Program-made: the position numbers and the translations under genes
Notes under the pieces: generated by a model
The model's input: the letters and a program-made list of their open reading frames with translations, nothing else
What the model was told of the DNA's origin: nothing
Database searches by the model: none
Shown: one piece after another, positions 34,640-45,540 of the stretch
How positions within the stretch are numbered: position 1 is the first letter of the stretch
Layout: each line of letters opens with the position of its first letter
Source: Ursus arctos
Taxonomy: Eukaryota; Chordata; Mammalia; Carnivora; Ursidae
NCBI RefSeq assembly: GCF_023065955.2
Contig: NW_026622786.1
Location: 47,602,938-47,666,937 of the forward strand
Reading direction: 5' to 3'
DNA: 64,000 nucleotides

Positions 34640-34925
34640 CTATTGAAAATGTTAAGCCTCTCTCCCAGCATCCCCCAATCTCCTTTTCACTGCCTGTTTT
34701 CTTTCCATAACTTTGGTCACCTTTTTGCATACTATGTGTACAATTTACTGAGGTATGATGTTTATCCCTCCCTCACAGCCCCATCCACCCTGCACTATAA
34801 TTTGCATGAGGACAGGAATTTTTATCTTTTTTGTTCACTGCAAACACCCTGTGTCTAGAGGAGTGTCAAGTACGTAAGAGGCACTCAATGAGTAATTGAA
34901 TAAATGAGTGATCCAATGGAAGAAT
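34640..34925 (+). mobile_element. L2 LINE 3' end
   Basis: TTTTCACTGCCTGTTTTC, CACTATAATTTGCATGAGG, ACAGGAATTTTTATC, TTTGTTCACTGCAAACACCC, AGAGGCACTCAATGAGTAATTG and AATAAATGAGTG. Confidence 0.8.
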
Positions 34926-35206
34926 AAATTAACTACACGAGTCCTTACAGCATACATACACCGAGCGTCATCTCATTTTCTTGCCATGGCTTCCCCTCTA
35001 ACTTCCTCATACGCCTACATACTATGTAATGTGGCTACAAACGCATATACCCATATGTGCACACACGCGTACACAGAAACACACACGTTTGTAAGTCTTC
35101 TCCATTTTGTTATCATGAACGGATCATTCCTTTTGAGAATCACGATGCTAAATGAAATTTGGTACCAAAACTTGTTTACCCGTTAGGTGATTGACTGACT
35201 CTTTTT

Positions 35207-35406
35207 TTTTTTTTTTAAAGATTTATTTATTTATTTATTCGACAGAGAGAGACAGCCAGTGAGAGAGGAAACAAAAGCAGGGGAAGTGGGAGAGGAAGAA
35301 GCAGGCTCATAGCGGAGGAGCCTGATGTGGGGCTCGATCCCATAACGCCGGGATCACGCCCTGAGCCGAAGGCAGACGCTTAACCGCTGTGCCACCCAGG
35401 CGCCCC
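35207..35406 (-). mobile_element. SINEC, young ursid-type subfamily
   Basis: Reverse copy close to those at 5960 and 20334: GACAGCCAGTGAGAGAGG, AGGAAGAAGCAGGCTCATAG, CGGAGGAGCCTGATGTGG, ACGCCGGGATCACGCCCTGA and head CACCCAGGCGCCCC. The exact 17-base target duplication ATTGACTGACTCTTTTT is at 35190-35206 and 35407-35423. It keeps many CpGs, a sign of youth. Confidence 0.97.
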
Positions 35407-35423
35407 ATTGACTGACTCTTTTT

Positions 35424-36134
35424 AAGTAAGCTGCTCCCAAAAGATGAAAATAAACGTTCTCCTTATATTCTCTTAAAAAAGAGTCATTGGGGTTATTGTT
35501 TTCATCGTGGCTGGACGTCTCCTCTAACTGTACTTCTAGTGTAATCTCTGGTTTTTAATACAAAAGCCTCTGGCTACACTCCCACGGTAAAATCATTTGA
35601 AGTATCTTCTTCTATGATTGGCCTGCAGCTCAGGTCACCACACAGGTAGGGGGCCATCCTGCTGGGCACGGCCCTGCTTTCTAAGGCCTGCTTTGCACTA
35701 CAAAAGGGAATTACCTTGAGAGCACATATTAGTGCTTGATTTTCCTCTTTGCATCTCCATTGCCCTCTAACTGGCACACATCATGAAAGGGCTCTTCTTC
35801 TAAAAAAGGTCTGTTGAATTTCCCAAATACCAGCTATTAAATCTTTACTTGATCTTAAAAGAGTTGTCCTATCCTGAAAGAAGGATAAAAGGCATCCGTA
35901 ACAAACTTAGGCCATTCTTATTTAAGGAACAATTATGGGTTTCAGGATAATGCTGCTGAGTATCCCCCCTCCCAGTACAGTAGATTACATCATAGTTTTT
36001 ATTGTAAGTAGATTTTATTTAAAGGTTTTATATGCAATCATCTACCACTCCAGTAATGCTAACTATTCTAGAACACCTAGTTTTAAAAGGATGCAGATTA
36101 ATAGGTTAATGTAGCCAAACCCATGTATGACTTG
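35424..36134. other. Unassigned sequence
   Basis: No gene recognised. AAAGGGAATTACCTTGAG with CACATATTAGTGCTTG near 35700 is faintly L2-like, too weak to call. Confidence 0.45.
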
Positions 36135-36290
36135 GTGCTTAAAATCATAAACCCAGAAATGAAGACAGACCAGGTTTGAATCCCATTTCCTCACTGGCTA
36201 AGGGACCTATGAAGATTAAATAAGAAAAGTTATGCAGAGCCTTTACAACAATGACTAGCACATAGCCTTCAGAAAGAAAATGATATTGGC
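36135..36290 (+). mobile_element. MIR SINE, internally deleted
   Basis: ACCAGGTTTGAATCCCATTTC, CTCACTGGCTAAGGGACC, then directly GAAGATTAAATAAG and GACTAGCACATAGCC. The central MIR core is missing. Confidence 0.65.
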
Positions 36291-37524
36291 TCTATTTTCT
36301 CAACAATATCTTCACTTACAAGTATTTCTGAATACACTCCTTTTTTAAGAACATCCCTCATACTTTTATGCTTTCTTCATCTCCTGCATCCCAACAATCA
36401 GTTTCTTTCAAGCTAAAAACCCATCTTCTCTAATCAGTCTTAAATGTAGATTGCCTCTTCCCAGGGCCATCTTCTGGATATTTGGCATTGGACATGTGTC
36501 CGAGATCATCTGTGACATTTATATAAGTCAGATGGGAAGATTAGACATAAGCAAACAGTGTGTCCCTCTATCAACATTTGTTCAGCCTTCTGTGGGAAAT
36601 ACCAAGAGAACTTATTAGAGTAATTTGCAAAATTTTCTGGGCCAGTTTGCTTATTCAAATTAGAAACTGATTATGCATTCAAGCTTTATAAGAGAATAAA
36701 TTAATTCAAGCTTCTTCAACAAAAATGGAAGTAAGACCTTCAAATTTGGCAATCATGACCAAGTTCAGGATGTTAATTTAGTTTAGCTAATTATGCAAAT
36801 CTTAAAGACAATCATTTAGAAGTGATCTGTCTTATTTTAAAAAGTATGCATTAGGATAATGTATGATTTGGGAGGAAAAAAAAGCTTTGTGACATGATAG
36901 ATTGGCAAACATTTTTTATGATATTTTTGTTAATTTAGCCAAAGACTTGGAACAGCTGTCCTTTTTTGAAAACAGCAATAGACAATTATGTTTTTTATAC
37001 ACTAAGGAGTTTTACACGTGGTATTATAAATAGGTAATGTTGGATGAACACCCATTCATTGAAAACAAAGCATCAGGGTTTTTTTGTTTTGTTTTTTTTT
37101 TTTTAATCATAAAGAAAACAAGCCTTGAGTGGAAAGTTCATCATCCGTAAGAAAGACAAACTAGGTTTGCTTCATGTTCAGATACCAGTCAGACTCAAAA
37201 AGAATTTTATTTGGCAATGATATGCAATAAATGTTTTAAAAATTATACAACTAGAATTAAGCCAAAAACAAAAATCCCAATATTTGTTTTTATTGTTAAT
37301 ATTAAATTGTCCAAGCCTAGGCAAATTGTGAAGTAAGAAAATGAGTCTGGCACTTTTCTACCCCTTTCCCTTATACCTGATGTGTATATATTTCTTCCAA
37401 CTGTCTGGAGTGCTTTCTGATTTCTTTCTCCAGATAACTTCAAAATGTTCCCTGCTTTGTCAGGACATTCAAACCTACTCCGGGTCTATCACCTCAAGAT
37501 TCTACCCTAGGCTGAGTGACCGTG
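36291..37524. other. Repeat-poor AT-rich block with octamer motif, candidate enhancer
   Basis: No gene or repeat recognised, apart from a T-rich run at 37078-37104. Bases 36640-36920 are dense in homeodomain-type ATTA/TAAT cores and hold a perfect octamer ATGCAAAT at 36793-36800 (POU-factor type) with TTATGCATTC nearby at 36671. This is the kind of composition seen in distal developmental enhancers. That reading is inference only. Confidence 0.4.
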
Positions 37525-37680
37525 GGTAATAAAGCTAATACCTGTTGAGTAGTCCTATACACCAGGTACATATCATATATTGTTGCAATTTTTTAAATTT
37601 TCACTTTATAATTGTGAAAACCAGGGCTGACAGAGGTTAAGGAAATTGCCATCAAGCCTGGGATGCTGGAGTGAAGAAAC
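37525..37680 (-). mobile_element. MIR SINE fragment
   Basis: TAATACCTGTTGAGTAGTCC, ACACCAGGTACATATCATAT, then GGGCTGACAGAGGTTAAGG and AAATTGCCATCAAGCCTGGG follow reverse-complement MIR. Confidence 0.65.
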
Positions 37681-37989
37681 CGAGGTACTTAGGATGCAAA
37701 ATTTAGGGTGGCATATACTCTCTGAGCCATGAGTAAAAACCTACTTAAATTTTATACCCTAGGTTTGGGTGCCTTGCTTGCCTCAACTTAGCCCAGGCCC
37801 TTTTGCCCATAGACCCACAAACAGTGTTTGGAAGAGCGGAAACCTTCCAACTCTGATACCTGTGCTTGGCCTAGTCACCGAACACTGTCCAACTCAGAAA
37901 TATCACTGGCATCAATCAATTAACAAATCACTTTAATATGTTATCTCTTCTAGGAAACATCATCCCCAGCCTGAAATAAAAGATAAGTG

Positions 37990-38800
37990 TCATTCATTCA
38001 TTTATTCAACTAATATCAATTAAGTACCTGTTACAATCCAAATACTGTACCTCGTTAAGAATATGTACATTGATGGAACAAAAGACTTGCTGGTGACGTG
38101 CTTTTATGGCACTAATAGTCCTGGAAAGAGAGGCAGACATTAACGAGGTAATTATACAACTGAAAGTAAATTGCAACTGTGACAAGTGCCATGGACAAGT
38201 ACACAGTGTTACAAATGACAATAATAATATAATTAATAATATTTGAGCTGTTCAGGTTATTCTTAGAAGGAGTCTGAGGGTGGGGATTGAGCTGATATCT
38301 AAAGGATGAAGAAATGACTAATGTGGAAGAGAATAAGGTTATTCTAGACATGGGAGCAGGTAGGGAAAGACACGGGGCACGTAATTCATATACAATGCAG
38401 AATGTGATACATTGTGCAAAGAAATCACTCTGAGTGTTCCAGTGGGGATTTGGGCTAGAACTAGTTGCGGGAAGCCCCATGGAAGAGTCGGCACTTACTG
38501 GCAGGATTTGGACATGCGGACATGGGGTAATGGGAAGCATTCTAGGCAAAAGGATGTATTAAGAGCAAAGGAACAGAGGGAAGAAAGCTTAGCCTGGGGA
38601 CAAAGAAAGTTTGCCAGGATGTGGTATGGTATGTGCAGGATAGAGTAAATTAGGACTAGATCATCAGAGGCTTTAAACGCCAGCCTAATCTGATGGGCAG
38701 CAGAAAGTCTTTGAAGAGTATTGAGTGGAAAAGTGACATAATAAGACCTATAAAATTTCATCATGCAGACTTACATTAGGAAAAAAAGAAAATCAAGATA
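37990..38800 (-). mobile_element. L2 LINE 3' region (antisense), long
   Basis: CATTCATTCATTTATTCAAC, AATTAAGTACCTGTTACAATCC, GACAAGTGCCATGGACAAG, GATTGAGCTGATATCTAAAGG, AGAGCAAAGGAACAGAGGG, ACTAGATCATCAGAGGCTTT, TTGAAGAGTATTGAGTGG, AAAGTGACATAATAAGACC and AAGATCACTCTAATCTCAGG fit one antisense L2. The 145-codon minus-strand frame 38112-38549 is in the sense direction of this L2 but has no intact reverse transcriptase motif. Confidence 0.75.
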
Positions 38801-39403
38801 TAAGATCACTCTAATCTCAGGTAAGTGAACCATTTGAGAGATAGGCTTACTATCTATAGGGAGACTTTATGTTATGGTTTTGTTTTTGGTTTTTTCCTCC
38901 TCTCGTTTTTCTTTTTTCTTAGAGGAGGGTCAGAGAAGACATTATGAAAGAGAAAAATCTCAGAGCTGATCTTTTAAAGTTTTTTTTTTTAATTAAGAAT
39001 GGCTATCTATAATGGGACAAAAAGTCATCCCCAAGTTGGAATAGTGTTTTTCAAAATATGGACTAAAAGATGGAAGAGGGAGCATTTAATTTTTACTTTA
39101 AAAAAAAGATGTTTAAAGCAACGAAAAGAGATAAATGAGACCCAAAAAAATTCGCCAGCACTGATAAAGAGCTTGACGGTTGCAGTCTGTAACTTGGTCT
39201 CATTTTGTGTGCCCGGGGAGGGTTTTAAGGAATGAGATGACATGACCAAGGTGGCAGAGGAGAGATAACGTTGTCAGAGACATGTGGGACCGATGGAAAC
39301 TGGGAGATACTAAGGCATGAGAGCTGTTAGAGAGAAAGTTAAACTCATTTAGGAAACAAATGGCCAAGTTCTGGGTCCAAAATAACGCCACATCAAAGAT
39401 GGA
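38801..39403. other. Unassigned sequence
   Basis: T/C-rich 38876-38920, T run near 38981-38990. AGGAATGAGATGACATGACC at 39229-39248 could continue the L2 phrase. No gene. Confidence 0.45.
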
Positions 39404-39874
39404 CAGTAACCCCCTCACCCCGCAGTTTTGCTTTAGATGGTTTCAGTTACCCCCCTCAGCCACAGTCCAGAAGTCCATGGTCCCCCTCCTTACAAACTAT
39501 CAGAAAGTCACTACTAGCCTAACGCTTTGTCACCATGCCTACGTCATTCACCTCTCGTCATCTCATCATGTAGGCATTCTGTCACCTCACATCATCACAA
39601 GAAGGGTGAATACAGTCCAATAACATCTTCTGAGAGAGACAAAGAGAGACCACACTCACATAACTTCTGTTATAGTATATTGTTATCATTGTTCTATTTT
39701 GTTATAAGTTATTGTTGCTCATCTCTTACTGTGCCTAATTTATAAATTAAAATTTATCCTAGCTATGCATAAGAAAAAAATTGAGTCTATATAGGGCTCA
39801 GTACTATCTGTGGCTTCAGGCATCCACTGGGGGTCTTGGAATGTGAATCCCCATGGATTAAGGGAGGACTACTG
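39404..39874 (-). mobile_element. MER2-like Tigger DNA transposon, near full length
   Basis: The right end, read in reverse, begins CAGTAGTCCTCCCTTAATCC, the Tigger-type terminal repeat. The left end is CAGTAACCCCCTCACCCCGC. Internal phrases TGGCTTCAGGCATCCACTGG, GGGTCTTGGAATGTGAATCC, TACTGTGCCTAATTTATAAA and CATCATCACAAGAAGGGTGA match the MER2 consensus I know. A TA follows the right end as expected for TA target sites; the left flank is GA, so that side has mutated. Non-autonomous, with no transposase. Confidence 0.85.
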
Positions 39875-40149
39875 TATTTGGTTAACATTTGGAAAAGGAC
39901 CTCCTTACCACGAGGAAGCCCCTAATTCAGTTCTTCGTCTATTGAAGGAATATGTGTTTTGTGTTCTGTGCACCACATCCCCTGATAGGAACTGGCCTCA
40001 CAAAAGTTAAGAAAGCTATAGTCCCAACTTTGAAGATACTTTTGGCTTACTAGTACAGTTAAAGCCACATCAAAATTGAACTGCAAAGAGAAAATCTGAA
40101 TGAAATTATGTAGAACATAGCAATGCAATTTGACAATCAAATATTTAAT

Positions 40150-40400
40150 AAGAACCTGATATGTGTAAAGTACCAGTATGGTGGGCATTACATCGATCCC
40201 AGTCATCGAAGAGCCTAAAATCTCTGAGTTTGCAAGGCACAAATATGCAACCGACTAAAGTTAAGGCAATGTTTAATCTAATGGCAGAGGACAGTCAGTA
40301 CAGATAATAAGAGTGTATAAGCGTTTAGAGATGGCAGTGACAGCAAGGGAAGAATTTCTAGAGCAGGCAGGCCATAAGCTGCATCTTGATGGATCAGTTG
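40150..40400 (-). mobile_element. L2 LINE fragment (antisense)
   Basis: AAGAACCTGATATGTGTAAAG, CGAAGAGCCTAAAATCTCTG and AAGGGAAGAATTTCTAGAGC follow antisense L2. Diverged. Confidence 0.5.
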
Positions 40401-40464
40401 GGTTTGTATCCAGCCCAGCCAAGGGTCTCACATGATCTAGAAATGAATTAATGAGCTCCTCAGA

Positions 40465-40690
40465 GTAGCAATATGGTACAAGGAAAAGGAGGCAAACTTT
40501 GCAGTCAAATACACCTGGGATAAAATACTTTAGATCTGTGATATGTGGTATAGTTTCTCTGAGTTTTAGTTACCTTTCTTATAAAGTAGGAGAAACAATA
40601 AGAGGTTCTATTTCACATAGTTGTGAGAACTAAAGGAAATAATGTATGTAAAGTCAAGTCCAAGTATGCATGCATAAAATGTTAGCTTCC
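40465..40690 (+). mobile_element. MIR SINE, nearly full length
   Basis: GTAGCAATATGGTACAAGG, CTTTGCAGTCAAATACACCTGG, TTTCTCTGAGTTTTAGTTACC, TATTTCACATAGTTGTGAGAAC, TAAAGGAAATAATGTATG. Confidence 0.8.
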
Positions 40691-40744
40691 TCACTGAATC
40701 TGCGATAAGGAAAGCTTTGTAGACAGCAATTTATTGAAGGGTGG

Positions 40745-40840
40745 CCACCCTGTCTGTCTTGTTTCCTCTTTCCCTAGGACCTAGCACAATCTCTGGATCA
40801 TTCACGCACTATAAAAATGTGTGATGAGTGACTGAAAAAA
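40745..40840 (+). mobile_element. L2 LINE 3' end
   Basis: TGTCTGTCTTGTTTCCTC, CCCTAGGACCTAGCACAATC and GTGTGATGAGTGACTG follow the L2 terminus. Confidence 0.6.
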
Positions 40841-40974
40841 TTAAAAGTGGATCTGGGTCCTAAGTAGACCTATTTGTGTGGCGGAGTTCACATCAGAACC
40901 GAGAGAAAATACTGGACTTTCTGAAAGTAGGAGACTGATCCTGTTCTTTAGATCTTAGCTTTATCTTTTATGCA

Positions 40975-41290
40975 GTGAAGTACCATTGAGAGCCCTTAGG
41001 CAGAGGAGATACGCAACAAGGTGGCACATTACAAATATTATTCTGGCATCCAGGCAGTAGGGAGAAGAGAGGAGGACTTAGACCAAGAGAATGGAAGGGG
41101 GAAAAGGGTAAATGTAAGGCCTCTGAAGGAAGAGTCGCAGGACCTAGTAACTGAGGGAACAGACGGGAAGATGCTCAGAGGACACCCATCAGGGAAGGAA
41201 GATGGGATGACCCACCGTCCTGGTCTGCCTGGGTCAGAGGCGTTTCCAAGGACAGGTGACTTTAGTGCTAAAACCAGTAAAACCCGGGCA
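40975..41290 (-). mobile_element. L2 LINE fragment (antisense)
   Basis: AGTACCATTGAGAGCCCTTAGG, AGGAGATACGCAACAAGG, ATTATTCTGGCATCCAGGC, AGTAGGGAGAAGAGAGG read as the part of antisense L2 beyond that seen at 38690-38800. Frames 41021-41305 (+) and 41038-41301 (-) lie in it. Confidence 0.5.
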
Positions 41291-41449
41291 AATTGGGACA
41301 ATTGATCCTCTATTCCATTTCACCCAGCTGGACTCAAACTCTTGGCACGCCAAAAAATAAAGCATTTCAAAAACTGTGAAAAGTAGCATAAGAAAAGGGA
41401 GAAATGTAGGAAAAGAAGAAAGAAGTGAGATTTATCAGTTCAAAACTAC

Positions 41450-41870
41450 ACGGTAAAATTGTCATGACGTGTTCAGTTGGTGCTTCCTGTCGTTGTTCGT
41501 GCATCCTACACAAAGTCTGCGGGGTTTTCAGAATTCCCTCTGCCTCTCAACTTCCCACAGTTTTGTGTACCAGCAGCCTAGGAACTATTCCACGATCTAT
41601 GAGGAAGATTTGCCAGGAGCCAGCCATTGTGGGGAATGACAAATGCACATTTAGCACCTTCCAAAATAGTCAAGCCCCTCATAGTCCGGACAGAGGCGCA
41701 CGTGCCTCATTCCGCACGACCGCGTGCTCTCTACTGCGCTGTGAACAGGGAGGGACCGAGCAGTCAAATCCTCCATTCTACTACCCTTCCTGAGGCCCAG
41801 CAGTCGTTCCCTTTCGTGGGTCAGATTTTGCAGAGTGCTTCTTTGCCTCGAGTGGCTTAAAACATTTATC
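41450..41870. other. GC-richer patch with dense CpG cluster
   Basis: Outside any repeat that I recognise. Between 41680 and 41765 there are about ten CpGs (CCGGACAGAGGCGCACGTGC, TTCCGCACGACCGCGTGC, TGCGC, ACCGAG), against roughly one per 100 bases nearby. A 122-codon frame 41425-41793 (+) crosses it and has eleven Cys, but no motif or homologue that I know. It is smaller than a classical CpG island. Confidence 0.5.
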
Positions 41871-42264
41871 TGTGTTGTTCGAGCAAATACATAACTCTAT
41901 CTTCGAGCCTTTGCGAAATCTCAGAAGTTGTCTCATTTGACTCTGGTTTTGAATTTTGGCTATGTTGCTTTACATGACTAGTTTTTTTTTATTCCTATTT
42001 ATTAAGCACTAATTACAGAGTTACATGCTTTTGTTGAAAAAAATGCCTGTTATAATTAAGGAAACTTTCTCTATATTTTTGAAATTTTAAACCAACTGGC
42101 AGCAACACACAATACTTCATCTAAGGGTAAAACATACACATATCATAACCTGAAGTCTCATGTCTTTGGGTTTATGAGTCACAGAAGGTGAAAAGATAAA
42201 CTTAATTTATGATTCAGCAGTGATAAATTATAAATTAAGAACTTTAATCTGGAGACATGAAAAC
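41871..42264. other. Unassigned AT-rich sequence
   Basis: Nothing recognised. Confidence 0.55.
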
Positions 42265-42355
42265 ATAACAGAGTGCAAACAAAAGCACCAACTTCATAGT
42301 CAAGAGACCTTAACTCAAGTCCCACCTTTGCTGAAAGCTAACTGGACGAACTTAA
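42265..42355 (+). mobile_element. MIR SINE left part
   Basis: AGAGTGCAAACAAAAGCACC, CATAGTCAAGAGACCTTAACTC, AAGTCCCACCTTTGCTG. The MIR may continue after the SINE at 42507-42540 (AAAGCTAATTAATATTATTC). Confidence 0.65.
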
Positions 42356-42360
42356 AAGGG

Positions 42361-42506
42361 TATTTTAAGATTTCATTTATCTGAGAGAGAGAGAGCGTGC
42401 AAGAGAGAGCAAGAAAGAGAGAGAGCAGGAACAGGGCTGGAGCTCAGGAACATGACCTGAGCTGAAGGCAGATGTTTCACCTACTAACTGAGCCACCCAG
42501 GTGCCC
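42361..42506 (-). mobile_element. SINEC, short old copy
   Basis: AAGATTTCATTTATCTGAG, GA-rich middle, CATGACCTGAGCTGAAGG, head TGAGCCACCCAGGTGCCC. About 50 bases shorter than its neighbours, with part of the body missing. I find no clear target duplication, so it is old or was rearranged. Confidence 0.9.
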
Positions 42507-42652
42507 TGAAAAAGCTAATTAATATTATTCTTCCATCTGAGCACCTACATTCACTTACTCAGTCATTTCGTCATCCAACCAATGCTTACTGAGAGAGTGA
42601 GTCGTGACTGAATGAATATCTTGAATACCAAGCACTATACTGGCCTCTAGGG

Positions 42653-42740
42653 CAAGGTTTCTCAGCCTCGGCACCATTGATACTTTGAGTCGAATACTGG
42701 CTTTCTCCTGGAATTGTAGGAAATATTGAAAAACCTGTCT
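42653..42740 (-). mobile_element. MER20-like hAT transposon fragment
   Basis: GGTTTCTCAGCCTCGGCACC, ATTGATACTTTGAGTCG, AATACTGGCTTTCTC, GGAATTGTAGGAAATATTG resemble the reverse complement of MER20 (terminal CTCAACCTCGGCACTATTG). Confidence 0.6.
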
Positions 42741-43084
42741 TCGTAAAAGGATAGAATCAATTCTTGGAATCTACACTGTAGAAAATAATGGATAGCTTCT
42801 TCAGAATGGCATTATTGGGTTCAGTAAGTCACTGCCAACTGTCATTCTATATTTAAGTCCCCTGCAGACAGTGTTATTGCCTCACTTGCATCTGCGCCTT
42901 TCCTTAAAGCAATCGAGGCGGGAACTGATTGGAAGCTTTGCTAGCATGACTATCCCCTAGGTAGGGCTGAAGGAGGTAGAGCTGTCCTCACTCGAACTCA
43001 AGTTACGAGAGGGAAGGAGTGGTAACCTAAGAAAGGATGCTGGGCAAGATAAGACATCCAGTGTCCGCTACAGTCGTTTATAAG
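42741..43084. other. Unassigned sequence
   Basis: Nothing recognised. Confidence 0.5.
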
Positions 43085-43245
43085 GCCTCTTCGCATTTGT
43101 TATCACATTTGAGTCCCCAGTTCACTCTGTGGCATAGGCAGGGCCGATGTGACAAGTATCTTAGTTTTGTGGACAAGGCAGGAGAACAGAGTGACTTGCC
43201 CAAGCTTACCTGGTAAGGGGCAGAGCCAAAACCTGAAACCAGGTC
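43085..43245 (-). mobile_element. MIR SINE fragment
   Basis: TTTGTTATCACATTTGAGTCC, then GAGAACAGAGTGACTTGCCC, AAGCTTACCTGGTAAGGGGC and AGAGCCAAAACCTGAAACCAGG. Confidence 0.8.
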
Positions 43246-45539
43246 TGATCAAATAGAAAAAAAGGTCAGATCCAGAATGAATAAGTTCTCAAGAAAAAGG
43301 AAAGTGGGAAATCCACTCTAGTAAGAATTTCTTAAATGCAAAAATGCACAGGAAATGCTTTAAGTTAGTGAAAACTATGAGTAATTTAAATTGTCATTTA
43401 GTGCTGATGGGCAGAGAGCTGCTGCTAAAGGAAGTGGAAAATAAATTGACTCTGGACATTCTTGAGAAATGGAAAAATCAAGTCTATGGAATAAGATTTA
43501 AGTTCAAAAATAAGAAAGCAAGCTCATGAATGAAAGCTGAAGAGAAGAAAAAAAAGAAAATTGTGGGGCAGCCAGCCACCAGTTTTTGTGGGTAAATGTG
43601 AGACTAACATTTGCAGCATAATTGTGGCTTAGTTTAGAGTAAAGGAAAAGGGCAGAGGTTACTGCTTTTGTGTACAATTCTGATTTCTAACCTTTCGACT
43701 ACTGGGTGTGGGGCTTTCTCCATTTAGTACTGTTCCCCGTCAGTGAACAGTCTGCTCAGAACCATTCCAGATTTCATGCTGATCCTTATTAGCTTTTCAT
43801 TTCCCTGGGAGCTTCTCTCTGACATGAACAATACTTTCCAGCTACAAACAGTTCTGCCATGTCAAATATCATGAAGGGCAATACCACTTGTTTGTACTTC
43901 TTTTCCCCGCATCTTATTGAAAGAGCTGCTGCTGTTATTTCAGGATCTTTCGCCAGCGTGGTGGTAGGACTTGTAATTCCACCACATGATAAACTGATCC
44001 GTCTCCAGGTTTTCCATTTTTTTGACTATCTTGGCATAAAACTTGGTCTAGTCTCGGTTGCCTTCCCATGAAATTAAATACAGGTTTGTTCATATCCTGG
44101 GCATTGGATGGCATTTTTATACTGAATATGCTGTACCAAGAATGATGCCTCACTCATCACAGGGCCAGAGACGTGAGGATTTCAAATGCTATAACCAAAG
44201 CTTATCTAATACTGCAACCTGGTCCCCACAACCTAGAGACAGGCTACAAGATGATTAAAGAAGCTCTCGCAGTAAGGCCCCGCTACATGTCCTTGGTTGT
44301 GGCACAGATAGAGCATAAAGATGACACAGAACTTGTAAAGGATGAGTGGGGAAATATCCTGTTCCCTGAATCCATAAAGCACGTCGCTGAATCCAAGCCT
44401 ATATCATCTGCCCTTAAATGCATAATAGCTTCTTCAGTTTCCAATTGCCACTGCATTTCTGTACTTTCAGAAAGCTATTGAGATACTTGGGGTATGAAAG
44501 ATGCTATATAAAACCAAATTTAATTCTGTACTATTCCAGTAATTTGCCTCATAAATACATCTTGAAGTGGTGAAATACTTTCGGTTACAGAAATAAAACT
44601 TATGTATTCATGACCTACGTATTATTTCATCTTCTTGGAAGTCAAAGGACTCTTCCAGTGTTTATGCTACTGAAATAAATCTGCTATAGGTGTTTTTATA
44701 AAGGTTGTTAGTACAAGTGACATTGTGGGAGCCAGCACTATTATCCGTTGTATTTCCCTTGCAATTATTCTTTATGCATTTTTCTTAGTTTATTTTTAAG
44801 TGAATGGACTTCAGTTTTTCCTCACTGATAACTACTTGTATTTTTCTGAAACTTCGTATTTAGATAGATGGTAGGGAGTGTTATTGTGATCTGATGGCCA
44901 GGAAAAAGCGATGGGGAGGGGCAGGGTATCAGTCAAGATAGGCTTCAAAATCAGACCGAAAAGACAGTATGGACCCTATTTGGCTTTGTGACAACAACAT
45001 GGATTTAATGACCACTCAAGTCCATAATTTCCCCCACAAATTGTGTCTTCAAAAAGTTTTTTCTCCTACTTTGACCATTGCCTACAAACAATCCTTTTAT
45101 CTTGTCCCTTTGGAAGCCCCTGCTGTATCTGGAACATTCAATGAGATACTGCAACACTTTAGTTATAAAAGTCAGACGTTATTTAAACCTTGTAGCAGTA
45201 TAGATTGCTGCTTTAACAAGAAAACTTGTTGTAGTATTTAAAAAATTAAGACATTTTGTAGCGTTTTATGTGTAGTGATACCATTGAGAATAATCTTTCC
45301 ATCTCTACACTTGGAAAATCTAATGGTATGAGAATTAGCCATCCAAATAGGTACTTAAAAGAAGAAAAGAAAAGGAGGTTCACGCTCATTTTAAGTGTGA
45401 ATGTGTGTGTGTGTGTGTGCATGTGTATATGGGATTTACAAAGTTGCACAATCTATCCGGTATCAGGAACTAGTATTCCCCCCCATAGTAAAATTATAAC
45501 TGTTTGCAATGTAACATGGGAGACTGCCTCATGATGTTG
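43246..45539. other. Unassigned 2.3-kb stretch with medium ORFs
   Basis: I recognise no repeat. Plus-strand frames 43859-44071 (70 codons), 44058-44258 (66) and 44173-44481 (102) lie in a row. The longest reads like a protein in composition, with blocks such as GPHNLETGYKMIKEALAVRP and DELVKDEWGNILFP-like sequence (here DTELVKDEWGNILFPESIKH). AATAAA sits at 44592-44597 and at 44675-44680. It could be a decayed processed pseudogene or chance. I do not recognise a parent gene. A (TG)n tract is at 45402-45419. Confidence 0.3.
45402..45419. repeat. Short (TG)n microsatellite
   Basis: Nine TG units. Confidence 0.95.
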
Positions 45540-45540
45540 G

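Noticed and set aside
38112..38549. 145-codon minus-strand ORF as a gene
   Set aside because: It lies in the 3' region of an antisense L2; no reverse transcriptase motif and no conserved domain.
42331..42520. CTGAAAGCTAA / CTGAAAAAGCTAA as target duplication of the SINE at 42361
   Set aside because: The left copy lies 20 bases away from the SINE tail and inside MIR sequence; the lengths do not fit, so I treat it as chance.
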